Source: Streptomyces seoulensis
GTDB taxonomy: Bacteria; Actinomycetota; Actinomycetes; Streptomycetales; Streptomycetaceae
DNA length: 64,000 nt
Direction of reading: 5' to 3'
NCBI GenBank assembly: GCA_013364255.1
Contig: CP054936.1
Coordinates: 3,626,853 to 3,690,852 of the forward strand
Shown here: piece by piece, positions 51,161 through 59,800 of the stretch
How positions within the stretch are numbered: position 1 is the first letter of the stretch
Layout of the letters: each line of letters opens with the position of its first letter
Position numbers and translations under genes: made by a program
Notes under the pieces: generated by a model
Database searches by the model: none
What the model saw: only the letters and a program-made list of their open reading frames with translations
What the model was told of the DNA's origin: nothing

Positions 51161-52630
51161 ATGTCCGGTAGAGCATCCGGCGCCCGAGCCGTCCTGCGCG
51201 CCGTCCCCGACGCCGCCTCCCGGCCCGGCGGCGCGCGCCGGGCCGTCGTCGTCGGCGCCGGTCTGGCCGGCCTGCTGTCGGCGGCGGCGCTGGCCCCAGC
51301 CGTGGACGAGGTGATCGTCCTCGACCGCGACGAGCTGCCCGCCGGGCCCGAGCACCGCAAGGGGCTGCCGCAGGGCCGGCACGCGCACCTGCTGATGGCC
51401 GGCGGCCTGGCCGCCATGGAGCGGGTGCTGCCCGGCGCGGGCCTGCGGCGGCGGCTGCTGGCGGCCGGCGCGCGGGAGATATCCCTCGGCTCGGGCATGC
51501 TGGCGCTGTCGCCCGAGGGCTGGCACCGCCGCTGGCGGCACGACGGGCCGAGCATGCTCAGCTGCACCCGCGCGCTGCTGGACTTCACGGTGCGCGAGAC
51601 GGTCGTCGAGCACACCGGGGTGGCGGTGCGCCGGGCCCGGGCGGTGGGCCTGGTGGGCGACGCCGAGCGGGTGCGGGGCGTGCGGGTGGCCGCGCCGGAC
51701 GGCACGGAGAGCGAGCTGAGCGCCGACTTCGTGGTCGACGCGAGCGGCCGCGGGTCGCGGATCGAGACCTGGCTCGCGGAGCTGGGCATCACCGGGGTGC
51801 GCACCAGGACCGTCGACTCCGGCCTGGTCAACGCCACCCGCGTCTACCGCACCCCGGCCGGCGCCGAGCAGTTCCCGCTGACGGTCGTGCAGGCCGACCC
51901 GTACGCCGCCGCGCCCGGCCGCAGCGCCATGCTGATGCCCGTCGAGGGCGACCGGTGGATGGTCAGCCTGGCCGGCACCCGGGGCGGCGAACCGCCGGCC
52001 GACCCGGACGGCTTCCTCGCCTACGCGCTCGGCCTGCCGGACCCGATCGTCGGCCGGCTCGCCGCCGGCGCCGAACCCCTCACCGAGGTGCACCTCAGCC
52101 GCAGCACCAGCAATGTGCGGCGCCATCTGGAGAAGGCCGACCGCTGGCCGGAGGGGTTCGTCGCGCTCGGCGACGCGGTGGCCACCTTCAACCCGGCCTA
52201 CGGGCAGGGCATGTCGGTGGCGGCGCTGGGCGCGCGGCTGCTCGGCGAGGAGGCGGGCCGGGCCGGGGTGAGCGCGCCCGGACTGGCCCGGCGGGTGCAG
52301 CGCGGCGCGGCCCGGTCGGTCGACGCGGCCTGGGCGGCGGCGGTCGGCCAGGACGTCTGGTACCCGGACACCCGCGGCGCGCGGCCGAGCGCGGCCGACC
52401 GGCTGGTCACCGCCTACAGCCGCCGGCTGACCCGGACCGCCACCGGCTCCTACCGCGCGGCCGCCGCCCTGTGGGACGTGACCAGCCTGAACACCGGCCC
52501 CGAGCGCCTCTTCCGCCCCGGCACCCTGCTGGACGTGGCCTGCGGCGCGCTGCTGCCGCCGCTGTCCGGGCCGCCGCTGACGGCGGCCGAGCGCAAGATC
52601 CTGGACGAGCTGGACCGTACGGGGAGCTGA
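51161..52630 (+). CDS. FAD-dependent monooxygenase/halogenase-like flavoprotein
   Basis: 489 residues. FAD-binding AVVVGAGLAGLLSAAALAPAVDEVIVLDRDELP at residues 28-60 (GxGxxG, acidic end), DASGRGSR mid-protein and the GD motif FVALGDAVATFNPAYGQGMSVAALGA. Related to tryptophan-halogenase/geranylgeranyl-reductase-type flavoproteins, and no obvious KxxxW halogenase signature is seen. ATG 51161 with AGGAG upstream, 26 bp after the second membrane protein. Fourth gene of the operon; it could oxidise a lipid or metabolite handled by the membrane pair. Confidence 0.85.
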   Translation: MSGRASGARAVLRAVPDAASRPGGARRAVVVGAGLAGLLSAAALAPAVDEVIVLDRDELPAGPEHRKGLPQGRHAHLLMAGGLAAMERVLPGAGLRRRLLAAGAREISLGSGMLALSPEGWHRRWRHDGPSMLSCTRALLDFTVRETVVEHTGVAVRRARAVGLVGDAERVRGVRVAAPDGTESELSADFVVDASGRGSRIETWLAELGITGVRTRTVDSGLVNATRVYRTPAGAEQFPLTVVQADPYAAAPGRSAMLMPVEGDRWMVSLAGTRGGEPPADPDGFLAYALGLPDPIVGRLAAGAEPLTEVHLSRSTSNVRRHLEKADRWPEGFVALGDAVATFNPAYGQGMSVAALGARLLGEEAGRAGVSAPGLARRVQRGAARSVDAAWAAAVGQDVWYPDTRGARPSAADRLVTAYSRRLTRTATGSYRAAAALWDVTSLNTGPERLFRPGTLLDVACGALLPPLSGPPLTAAERKILDELDRTGS

Positions 52631-52637
52631 GCGCGCC

Positions 52638-53504
52638 TCAGCCCGCGAACGGCGGCTGCGGCAGGCCCTCGCCCGCGTCCGGGACCACCAGGAGCGCGCC
52701 GGCCAGCGGGTGCGGGGCGGTCAGGCCGGCGCGGGCGGTCGTGACGTAGAGGTCGGTCAGGGCGGGGCCGCCGAAGGCGCAGGCCGTGGGGCGCGGGACC
52801 GGCAGCCGCACGATCCGGTCCAGCTCGCCCGCGGGGGTGTAGCGGCGGACCGCCCAGCCGTCCCACAGGGCGACCCAGACGCAGCCCTCGGCGTCCACGG
52901 TGAGGCCGTCGGGGAACCCGGCGCCCTCCTCCACTCGCGCCAACGGCCGCCGGCCGGTGATCCGTCCGCCGTCGTGGTCGAAGACGTCGATACGGCCGGT
53001 GGGGGTGTCGACGTAGTACATGAGGCGGCCGTCCGGGCTCCAGCCCGTGCCGTTGCTCACCGTCACGTCGGACAGCACCTCGCGCGCCGCGCCGTCGCCG
53101 GTCAGGCGGGTGAGGGTGCCGCCGCCCGTGGCCTCGTCGTAGCGCATGGTGCCGGCCCACAGGGAGCCGTCGGGCGCCACGGCGGCGTCGTTGCCCCGGC
53201 GGCCGGACACCGGCGCGCGGTGCAGCCAGCCGAAGGCGCCGTCCGGGCCGAGCAGGGCCACGCCGTCGCGCAGGTTCAGCACCAGGCCGCCGCCGGCGCG
53301 CGGTTTGGCCGCGCCCACGTGCTGGCCGGTGGTGCGCACGGTGCGGCGGCCGGTGACCGGGTCGTAGGTGTGCACGCGGCAGGCGAGGATGTCGACCCAG
53401 ATCAGCCGGCCGGCCGCCGCGTCCCAGGTGGGTCCCTCGCCCAGCTCCGCGCGGGCGTTCACCGCGACCTCGTACTCGGGCGCGGGCGTCTTCGGCGGTG
53501 TCAT
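52638..53504 (-). CDS. SMP-30/gluconolactonase family protein
   Basis: 288 residues. Six-bladed propeller family: LGEGPTWDAAAGRLIWVDI (metal Glu near residue 18), RGNDAAVAPDGSLWAGTM (Asn ligand), VSNGTGWSPDGRLMYYVDTPTGRIDVFD and GFPDGLTVDAEGCVWVALWDG (Asp ligand). It hydrolyses sugar lactones to acids in the cytosol. ATG 53504 overlaps the IclR stop by four bases, so the two are co-translated. With the dehydratase and dehydrogenase at 34 kb it would complete an oxidative sugar pathway. Confidence 0.9.
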   Translation of the reverse strand: MTPPKTPAPEYEVAVNARAELGEGPTWDAAAGRLIWVDILACRVHTYDPVTGRRTVRTTGQHVGAAKPRAGGGLVLNLRDGVALLGPDGAFGWLHRAPVSGRRGNDAAVAPDGSLWAGTMRYDEATGGGTLTRLTGDGAAREVLSDVTVSNGTGWSPDGRLMYYVDTPTGRIDVFDHDGGRITGRRPLARVEEGAGFPDGLTVDAEGCVWVALWDGWAVRRYTPAGELDRIVRLPVPRPTACAFGGPALTDLYVTTARAGLTAPHPLAGALLVVPDAGEGLPQPPFAG

Positions 53505-54274
53505 ACGGCGCTCCGGTGGCCGAGGCGTTCGGACAGGTCGGCGGCGCCCTCGACGGCGAGCCGCTCCAGCTCGGCGCGGCGCTCCTCGCTCCAGCGGATC
53601 ATGGGCACGGAGACGGACAGGGCGGCGACCACCGCTCCGGTGCGGTCGCGCACCGGGGCGGCCACGCAGCTCACGTCCGGGTTGGACTCGCGCCGCTCCA
53701 CGGCCACGCCGCGCCGCCGTATCTCGGTGAGCGCGGCGCGCAGGGCGGCGGGGTCGGTGATGCTGTCGGGGGTCATCGCGGGCAGCTCGGCGCCGTCCGG
53801 GACGCGGTCGGCGAGTTCGTGCTCGGGCAGCGAGGCCAGCAGCATCTTGCCCACCGAGGTGCAGTGCGCGGGCAGCCGGCGGCCGGCGGCGGAGACCATG
53901 CGCACCGCGTGCGTGGAGTCGACCTTGGCGATGTAGATGACGTCGGCGTCCTCCAGGATCGCCACGTGCACGGTCTCGTCGCAGGTCTCGGCGACGGCGC
54001 GGGCCACCTGCCGGCCCTCGGCGGCGAGGTCGAGGTCCTCGGCGTAGCGGCTGCCGAGCTGGTACGGGCGGACGCCGAGCCGGTAGCGGCCGGGCTGGCC
54101 GGTCACCTGGACGATGTACTTGCGGGCGGCGAGCGTGGTGACCAGCTCGTGCACCGTGGTGCGCGGCAGTCCCAGCCGGCGCACGATGTCGGGGGCGGAC
54201 AGCGTCCCGTCCCCGTCGAGGAAGAGCTCCAGTATGTCCAGAGCCCGGGTCACGGCGGGTACGAGGCGTCCCAC
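53501..54274 (-). CDS. IclR family transcriptional regulator
   Basis: 257 residues. N-terminal winged HTH (AVTRALDILELFLDGDGTLSAPDIVRRLGLPRTTVHELVTTLAARKYI), then the IclR effector GAF-like domain (ILEDADVIYIAKVDSTHAVRMVSAAGRRLPAHCTSVGKMLLASL through PVRDRTGAVVAALSVSVP). GTG 54274 has GGGGAGGGG upstream. A GTTCGATATTTCAAC site lies 30 bp upstream, shared with two sugar-cluster promoters. Probably a repressor released by a sugar-acid intermediate; it controls itself, the lactonase and the 33.6-37 kb genes. Confidence 0.92.
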   Translation of the reverse strand: MGRLVPAVTRALDILELFLDGDGTLSAPDIVRRLGLPRTTVHELVTTLAARKYIVQVTGQPGRYRLGVRPYQLGSRYAEDLDLAAEGRQVARAVAETCDETVHVAILEDADVIYIAKVDSTHAVRMVSAAGRRLPAHCTSVGKMLLASLPEHELADRVPDGAELPAMTPDSITDPAALRAALTEIRRRGVAVERRESNPDVSCVAAPVRDRTGAVVAALSVSVPMIRWSEERRAELERLAVEGAADLSERLGHRSAV

Positions 54275-54303
54275 GGCCGGCCCCCTCCCCTGTTCCAGCC
54301 TGC

Positions 54304-54318
54304 GTTCGATATTTCAAC
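54304..54318 (-). promoter_or_regulatory. Candidate autoregulatory IclR site
   Basis: GTTCGATATTTCAAC (54304-54318), 30 bp upstream of the iclR start. The first 12 bases are identical to the minus-strand site at 33602-33615 upstream of the dehydratase. Confidence 0.75.
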
Positions 54319-54356
54319 AGGCGACCGGCATGACGAACACAGGCTAGTCACGGGTG

Positions 54357-54444
54357 GGCGGACGGGCAATGGGGCGTCCGGGGCGGCCTGTGCGGGACGC
54401 GGCGGACGGGCAATGGGGCGTCCAAGGCGGCCCGTGCGGGACGA
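54357..54444 (+). repeat. 44-bp tandem duplication upstream of the 54.5-kb gene
   Basis: 54357-54400 and 54401-54444 are two copies of a 44-base unit (beginning GGCGGACGGGCAATGGGG) differing at about three or four positions. The second copy ends at the predicted promoter/start of the next gene, so promoter elements may be duplicated. Confidence 0.85.
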
Positions 54445-54451
54445 TGGGTCC

Positions 54452-55054
54452 ATGCCTGGGTCCTCCGCCCCCTCCAGCCCTTCCGGCCCCTTCACCCCGC
54501 TCGACTTCCAGCTGGTGCTGCTGCGCCGGATGGCCGACCACCAGCCCGACCTGGTGGCGGACGCCCGCCGGGAGCTGGGCGTGTCGCTCGCCGCCATGCG
54601 GGAGGCCAACAAGCGCTGGCAGGCGATGGTCCGCTCGCCGCGCTCCCGGTCGGCCGCCGCCCGGTACCGCTCGGTGCTCGGCCCGCCCGAGTCGACGGCC
54701 GCGCGCCGCGTCGGCGACTTGGACTGCGAGGCCCGCCGGTGGCCGCTGCCGCTCTGGCCCGACCTGCGCTTCGAGGTGCTGGCCGGACCGAACGGCCAGG
54801 TCTGGAACGAGTGGCTGGTCCGGGCCCCGGGCGCGGAGCCGCCCGTCCTGCGCACGCTCGACGACCTCACCCCCTGGTCCTGCACGGTGGACGAGGCGGC
54901 CCGCGCCTTCGCCCCCGCCCGCCCGCTGGAGGGCAGCGCGCCCACCCGCTGGGGGCTGGCCTTCACCGCCCCGGACGCCGGGGGCGTACGGCACGAGGTG
55001 GCCGCGGAGTTCACGTGGGGGCTGCTCCAGCGGACGCGGACGGCGGACGCGTAG
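54452..55054 (+). CDS. Hypothetical protein upstream of matB
   Basis: 200 residues from ATG 54452. Soluble; a Ser/Pro-rich leader, then FTPLDFQLVLLRRMADHQPDLVADARRELGVSLAAMREANKRWQAMVRSPR, a helical segment with HTH-like spacing, and a C-terminal half rich in tryptophan (WPLPLWPDLRFEVLAGPNGQVWNEWLVRAPG). No family recognised. A GACGAT box 6 bases before the ATG may be a weak leaderless promoter. It lies 118 bp upstream of matB on the same strand; I recall a hypothetical gene at this place in S. coelicolor too. Confidence 0.6.
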   Translation: MPGSSAPSSPSGPFTPLDFQLVLLRRMADHQPDLVADARRELGVSLAAMREANKRWQAMVRSPRSRSAAARYRSVLGPPESTAARRVGDLDCEARRWPLPLWPDLRFEVLAGPNGQVWNEWLVRAPGAEPPVLRTLDDLTPWSCTVDEAARAFAPARPLEGSAPTRWGLAFTAPDAGGVRHEVAAEFTWGLLQRTRTADA

Positions 55055-55172
55055 CGCGCGTGCCCCCTGTGGGTCCGGGGGCGCCGCTCGTGGGGTAGGA
55101 ACGGGGTGTCGTTCGCACCCGCGCCGGCCCGCGTGTCACCCCGGCCGGCCCCGAGTCACCAGGAGTCGCCGC

Positions 55173-56651
55173 GTGTCCTCCCTCTTCCCGGCCCTGACGG
55201 ACGCGCCGGACGCGCGCACCGCGCTGCGGTTCGGCCCCCGCTCCCTGACGTACGCGCAACTCGCCGGGGCGGCCCGGGCCGTGGGCGCGCGGCTGCGTGG
55301 GGAGGGCCGGGTCGCGGTGTGGGCGACGCCGGAGCTGGAGACGGCGGTCGCGGTGGTGGGCGTGCTGCTGGCCGGCGCCGCCGCCGTGCCGCTCAACCCG
55401 AAGTCCGGCGACAAGGAGCTGGCGCACATCCTCGGCGACAGCGCCCCCTCGCTGGTGCTGGCCGCGCCCGGCGACGAACTCCCGGCCGCGCTGGCCGGGT
55501 TGACGCGGATCGACGTGGATGTGACGGCCGTGACGGCCGTGACGGACGTGACGGCCCGTGAGGACGGTCCGGCTGCCGAGGCGCGCGCCCAGGACGGCGA
55601 CCCGGCCCTGATCGTCTACACCTCCGGCACCACCGGCCCGCCCAAGGGCGCCGTCCTGCCGCGCCGCGCCCTCGCCACCACCCTGGACGCGCTCGCCGAC
55701 GCCTGGCGGTGGACCGCCGAGGACGTGCTGACGCACGGGCTGCCGCTGTTCCACGTGCACGGGCTGGTGCTCGGCGTCCTCGGCCCGCTGCGGCGCGGCG
55801 GGGCCGTACGGCACCTGGGCCGGTTCAGCACGGAGGGCGTCACGGCCGAGCTGAGCTGCGGCGCGACCATGCTGTTCGGCGTGCCGACCATGTACCACCG
55901 GATCGCGGAGGCGCTGCCCGGCGATCCCGAACTGGCCAAGGCGCTGGCCGGGGCGCGGCTGCTGGTGTCCGGCTCTGCGGCGCTGCCCGTGCACGACCAC
56001 GAGCGGATCACGGCCGCCACCGGCCGCCGCGTGATCGAGCGGTACGGCATGACGGAGACCCTGATGAACACCAGCGTGCGCGCCGACGGCGAGGCCCGCG
56101 CGGGCACGGTCGGGGTGCCGCTGCCGGGCGTGGAGCTGCGGCTGGTGGAGGAGGACGGCGCGCCGATCGCGGCGTACGACGGGGAGACGGTGGGCGAGAT
56201 CCAGGTGCGCGGGCCGAACCTGTTCACCGAGTACCTCAACCGCCCCGACGCGACCGCCGCCGCCTTCACCGCCGACGGCTTCTTCCGCACCGGGGACATG
56301 GCGGTGCGCGAGGCCGACGGGTATGTGCGCATCGTCGGCCGCAAGGCCACCGATCTGATCAAGAGCGGCGGCTACAAGATCGGCGCCGGGGAGATCGAGA
56401 ACGCGCTGCTGGAGCATCCGGCGGTGCGTGAGGCCGCCGTCACCGGGGAGCCGGACGCCGACCTCGGGGAGCGGATCGTCGCCTGGATCGTCCCGGCCGA
56501 CCCGCACGCGCCGCCCGGGGAGCGGGAGCTGTCCGACCACGTGGCCCGGCGGCTCGCCCCGCACAAGCGGCCCCGCGTGGTCCGCCTGCTGGACGCCCTG
56601 CCCCGCAACGAGATGGGCAAGATCATGAAGCGGGCGCTGCCGCAGGGCTGA
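55173..56651 (+). CDS. matB: Malonyl-CoA synthetase
   Basis: 492 residues. ANL superfamily: AMP-binding P-loop YTSGTTGPPKGAVLPRR near residue 150, ERYGMTETLMNTS, FFRTGDMA, GRKATDLIKSGGYKIGAGEIE hinge, and the C-terminal catalytic lysine in NEMGKIMKRAL. The sequence closely follows what I remember of S. coelicolor MatB (SCO2444), which activates malonate and methylmalonate to CoA esters, feeding fatty-acid and polyketide synthesis. GTG 55173 has AGGAG upstream. The terminator at 56732 closes it. Confidence 0.93.
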   Translation: MSSLFPALTDAPDARTALRFGPRSLTYAQLAGAARAVGARLRGEGRVAVWATPELETAVAVVGVLLAGAAAVPLNPKSGDKELAHILGDSAPSLVLAAPGDELPAALAGLTRIDVDVTAVTAVTDVTAREDGPAAEARAQDGDPALIVYTSGTTGPPKGAVLPRRALATTLDALADAWRWTAEDVLTHGLPLFHVHGLVLGVLGPLRRGGAVRHLGRFSTEGVTAELSCGATMLFGVPTMYHRIAEALPGDPELAKALAGARLLVSGSAALPVHDHERITAATGRRVIERYGMTETLMNTSVRADGEARAGTVGVPLPGVELRLVEEDGAPIAAYDGETVGEIQVRGPNLFTEYLNRPDATAAAFTADGFFRTGDMAVREADGYVRIVGRKATDLIKSGGYKIGAGEIENALLEHPAVREAAVTGEPDADLGERIVAWIVPADPHAPPGERELSDHVARRLAPHKRPRVVRLLDALPRNEMGKIMKRALPQG

Positions 56652-56731
56652 ACGGGGCGCTCCCGCGCGGGGTGAGCGGGCGGCGAGTGGGTGGTGCGGG
56701 CACATACCCACGGTGCGCGAGAGACCCCCGC

Positions 56732-56770
56732 GGCGGCGCCGCCTCCCCGTCCCAGGGAGGCGGCGCCGCC
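56732..56770. terminator. 16-bp perfect bidirectional terminator
   Basis: GGCGGCGCCGCCTCCC (56732-56747) pairs perfectly with GGGAGGCGGCGCCGCC (56755-56770) around CGTCCCA. Between convergent matB and the S8 protease gene. Confidence 0.92.
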
Positions 56771-56801
56771 CGCGTGTTCCCGTGTCCGCGCCGTGTGCGG
56801 G

Positions 56802-59800
56802 CTACTTCACGGCCACGGCCCGGACGATCTCCTGGCGCACCGCACCGCCCCGGTCGTCGCCCGCGCCCGCCCGCAGCGAGACGGAGGCGGCGCCGCGCGG
56901 CACGGTGAGCGTGCCGCGCCAGTCGCCGTGCCCGCCGGTCAGCCGTACCGCCGTCCAGGTCGCGCCGCCGTCGTACGACACCTCCAGGCGTCCGTCACGG
57001 ATCGTTCCGGTGCCAGGCGCGCCCGCCACGTACGCGGCGTGCAGCCCGACTGGCACCCGGCCGCCGGCCCGGAGGCCGCCCGCGAGGTCGGTGGCGACGT
57101 CGAAACCGAGGTTGATCAGCGGCAGCGCGGTCCAGTGGTCGTCGGGGGTGGCCGCCGAGCGGAACGTCCACTCGGCGTGCCCGCGGGTGGCCAGCGGCCA
57201 GCGGGCGGCGTCCAGCGCGGTGTCCGTGACCAGCTTGTAGGTGTGCTCGTCGGCGGGCGCGTCCCACACGTGCGCGGTCGAGTCGGGGTTGCGGTCGGCC
57301 GAGACGCCGTCCACGAACACCTCCGTGGTCTGCGTCATGCCGCTGTCCGCGCTGTAGGTGTCGCCGAAGCCGGTGTGGTCGGGCCCGGAGTCGCCCCAGC
57401 CCGGCGCGTTGAACTGGAGCGTGTCGCCCGCCCGTTGCTGCCCCCAGCCGAGGCCGGTGCCCAGCCACGGGTGCCAGACGGGCTTGAACCAGTCCAGCGC
57501 CGGGTGCGATCCGCCGGTGTAGCGGACCAGGCCGCCGCGCTCCTCCAGGGCGGAGTCGCCGAGCGTCACCGACTCGTGCCAGCGCTGGCCGGGGCCGGTG
57601 GAGACGTAGTCGGTGCGCCGGGCCGGGTAGTCGACCCGCTCCTGGAAGCCGATGCCGACGGGGAACGCGTCGGTGATCGAGTAGCGGAACTCACCGCCGG
57701 AGGCGGGCCGCGCGGCGTGGAACGCGACACCGATCCGGGCCAGTTGGCGCTCGCCCGGCCGGAACGTCAGGTCCCGGTCGGGGATCTGCCCGGCGTGGCC
57801 CTCCGACAGGTCGTACACGTACGGCGTGTCCCGGGTGCCCGTCATGTCGACGCGGCGGGCCGCGCGCAGCCGGGCGGCGTCGGCGGCGTTCACCGTGGCG
57901 ATGGGAAAGGGGCGGTCGCTGTCGTCGTCGGCGCCCCACCAGGTGCTCAGCCGGCCGGGCGCGTCGTCGGTCACGAACAGCGCCTCGACGCCCGCGTCCT
58001 GGGCGGCCCGGGCGAGGGCGGTCGGCTCGGCGCCGTCCGCGAGCCGGGCCAGAACCGCCTTGCCGCGTACGTGCTTTCCGCTGAAGTCGCCGTCGCCGAC
58101 GTCGACCAGCGGCAGCCTGGAGCGGCCGTCGGCGAGCGTGCCGCCGGACTGCGCCACCGCCTCGCCGATCCCCTTCACCTCCAGCAGCGGCTTGCCCAGC
58201 CGCCACACGGTCCGGTACTCGAACCCGCCCTGCCCGACGCGTGCGGTGGGCGCGGCGAAGACGCTGTCGTACGTCACCGGCACCTGCACCGCGCCGAACA
58301 GGTCGGAGCCGCCGCCGCTGCGGTCGTACTCCATCAGCAGCTGCCGGGTCTCGGTGCGCCGGCCGACGTCGGCGCGTATCTCGCGCAGCTTCCGTCCGTC
58401 GAGGGTGACCTCGCGGTCCCGGTCGAGGCGGATCTCGGGCGCGGCGAGGAAACCGAGGCCGAGCGAGTCGCGGCCGTGGCTGCCGCGCACGTCGAGGAAC
58501 GAGGTCAGGCTGTACGCGCCCGGCTGGAGCCGCAGGCGCAGCGTGCCCGAGTCACCGACGTGCGCGGGGGCCGGATCGACGCCCTCGGCGAGCCGCTGCA
58601 CCGTGAGGTCGGCGGCGGCAGCGGCCCCGGAACGGTCCTTGACGTGCACGGTGAGGGTGTAGCGCTCCTCCTCCTTGACCAGGGCGAAGACGGTGTGCGC
58701 GACGGGCGTCCCAGCCGCCGAGGCCACGATCTGCCCGCTGGTCTGCCCCACCGGGGCCTTCGCCGCGTCACCGGTGACCGTGGTGGCGGCGGCGCCGTGC
58801 GCGGGGACGGTGAGCCGGGTGGCGGCGAGCGTGGCCACGCCCTCGGGGGCGCCCTGGACGGCGAGGGTCAACTCCACCGGCCGGTCGGAGGTGTTGGCGT
58901 AGGAGAGGGTACGGGTGACCGGGTGGTCCGAGGAGTACGGCCAGGCGTGGAAGCCGAGGTCGGCGCTGCCGGTCGCGGTGAGCGTCGCGGCCACCGCGTC
59001 CGGGACGCTCACCCGGCCCGCGCCCAGCGTGTAGGCGGAGGCGTCGAGCTGCTTCGAGGTGGACATCAGCGCGTCCTTGAGCCGGGCGCCGCTCCAGTCG
59101 GGGTGCTCCTGGGCGAGGAGCGCGGCGACGCCGGCCACGTGCGGCGTGGCCATGGACGTGCCGCTCATCGACGTGTAGTAGCCGCTGCCCTCGGTGAGCT
59201 GGGAGCGGGCGGCGAGGATGTCCACGCCGGGGGCCGCGAGGTCCGGCTTGAGGGCGTTGTCGCCCGCGCGGGGGCCGGCGCTGGTGAAGTAGGCGGCCTG
59301 GTCGGCGGAGTCCACCGCGCCCACCGTCAGGGCGGCGTCGGCGGCCCCGGGCGAGCCGATGGAGGAGGGCGCGCCGGTGTTGCCCGCGGCCACCACGAAG
59401 AGGGCGCCGGTCTCGGCGGAGAGGTTGTCGACGGCCTGCGCCATCGGGTCGGCGCCGTCGCTGGGCTCGTCGGAGCCGAGGCTCATGGAGACGATCCGGG
59501 CGTGCGCGTCCCGTGCGGCCCACTCCATGCCCGCGATGATCTGCGACTCGCTGCCGGTGCCCTGGTCGTCCAGGACCTTGCCGACGGCGAGGTCGGCGTC
59601 CGGGGCGACGCCCTTCTCCACGCCGTCCGAGGCGGCCCCGCTGCCGCCCACGGTGGAGGCGGTGTGGGTGCCGTGGCCGTTGCGGTCGGCGACCTCCTCG
59701 CCCGCGATGAAGCTCTTGGACTGCTTGATCCGGCCGGTGAGGTCGGGGTGGGTGGCGTCGGCTCCGGTGTCGAGGACGGCGACGGTGACGCCCTTGCCGG

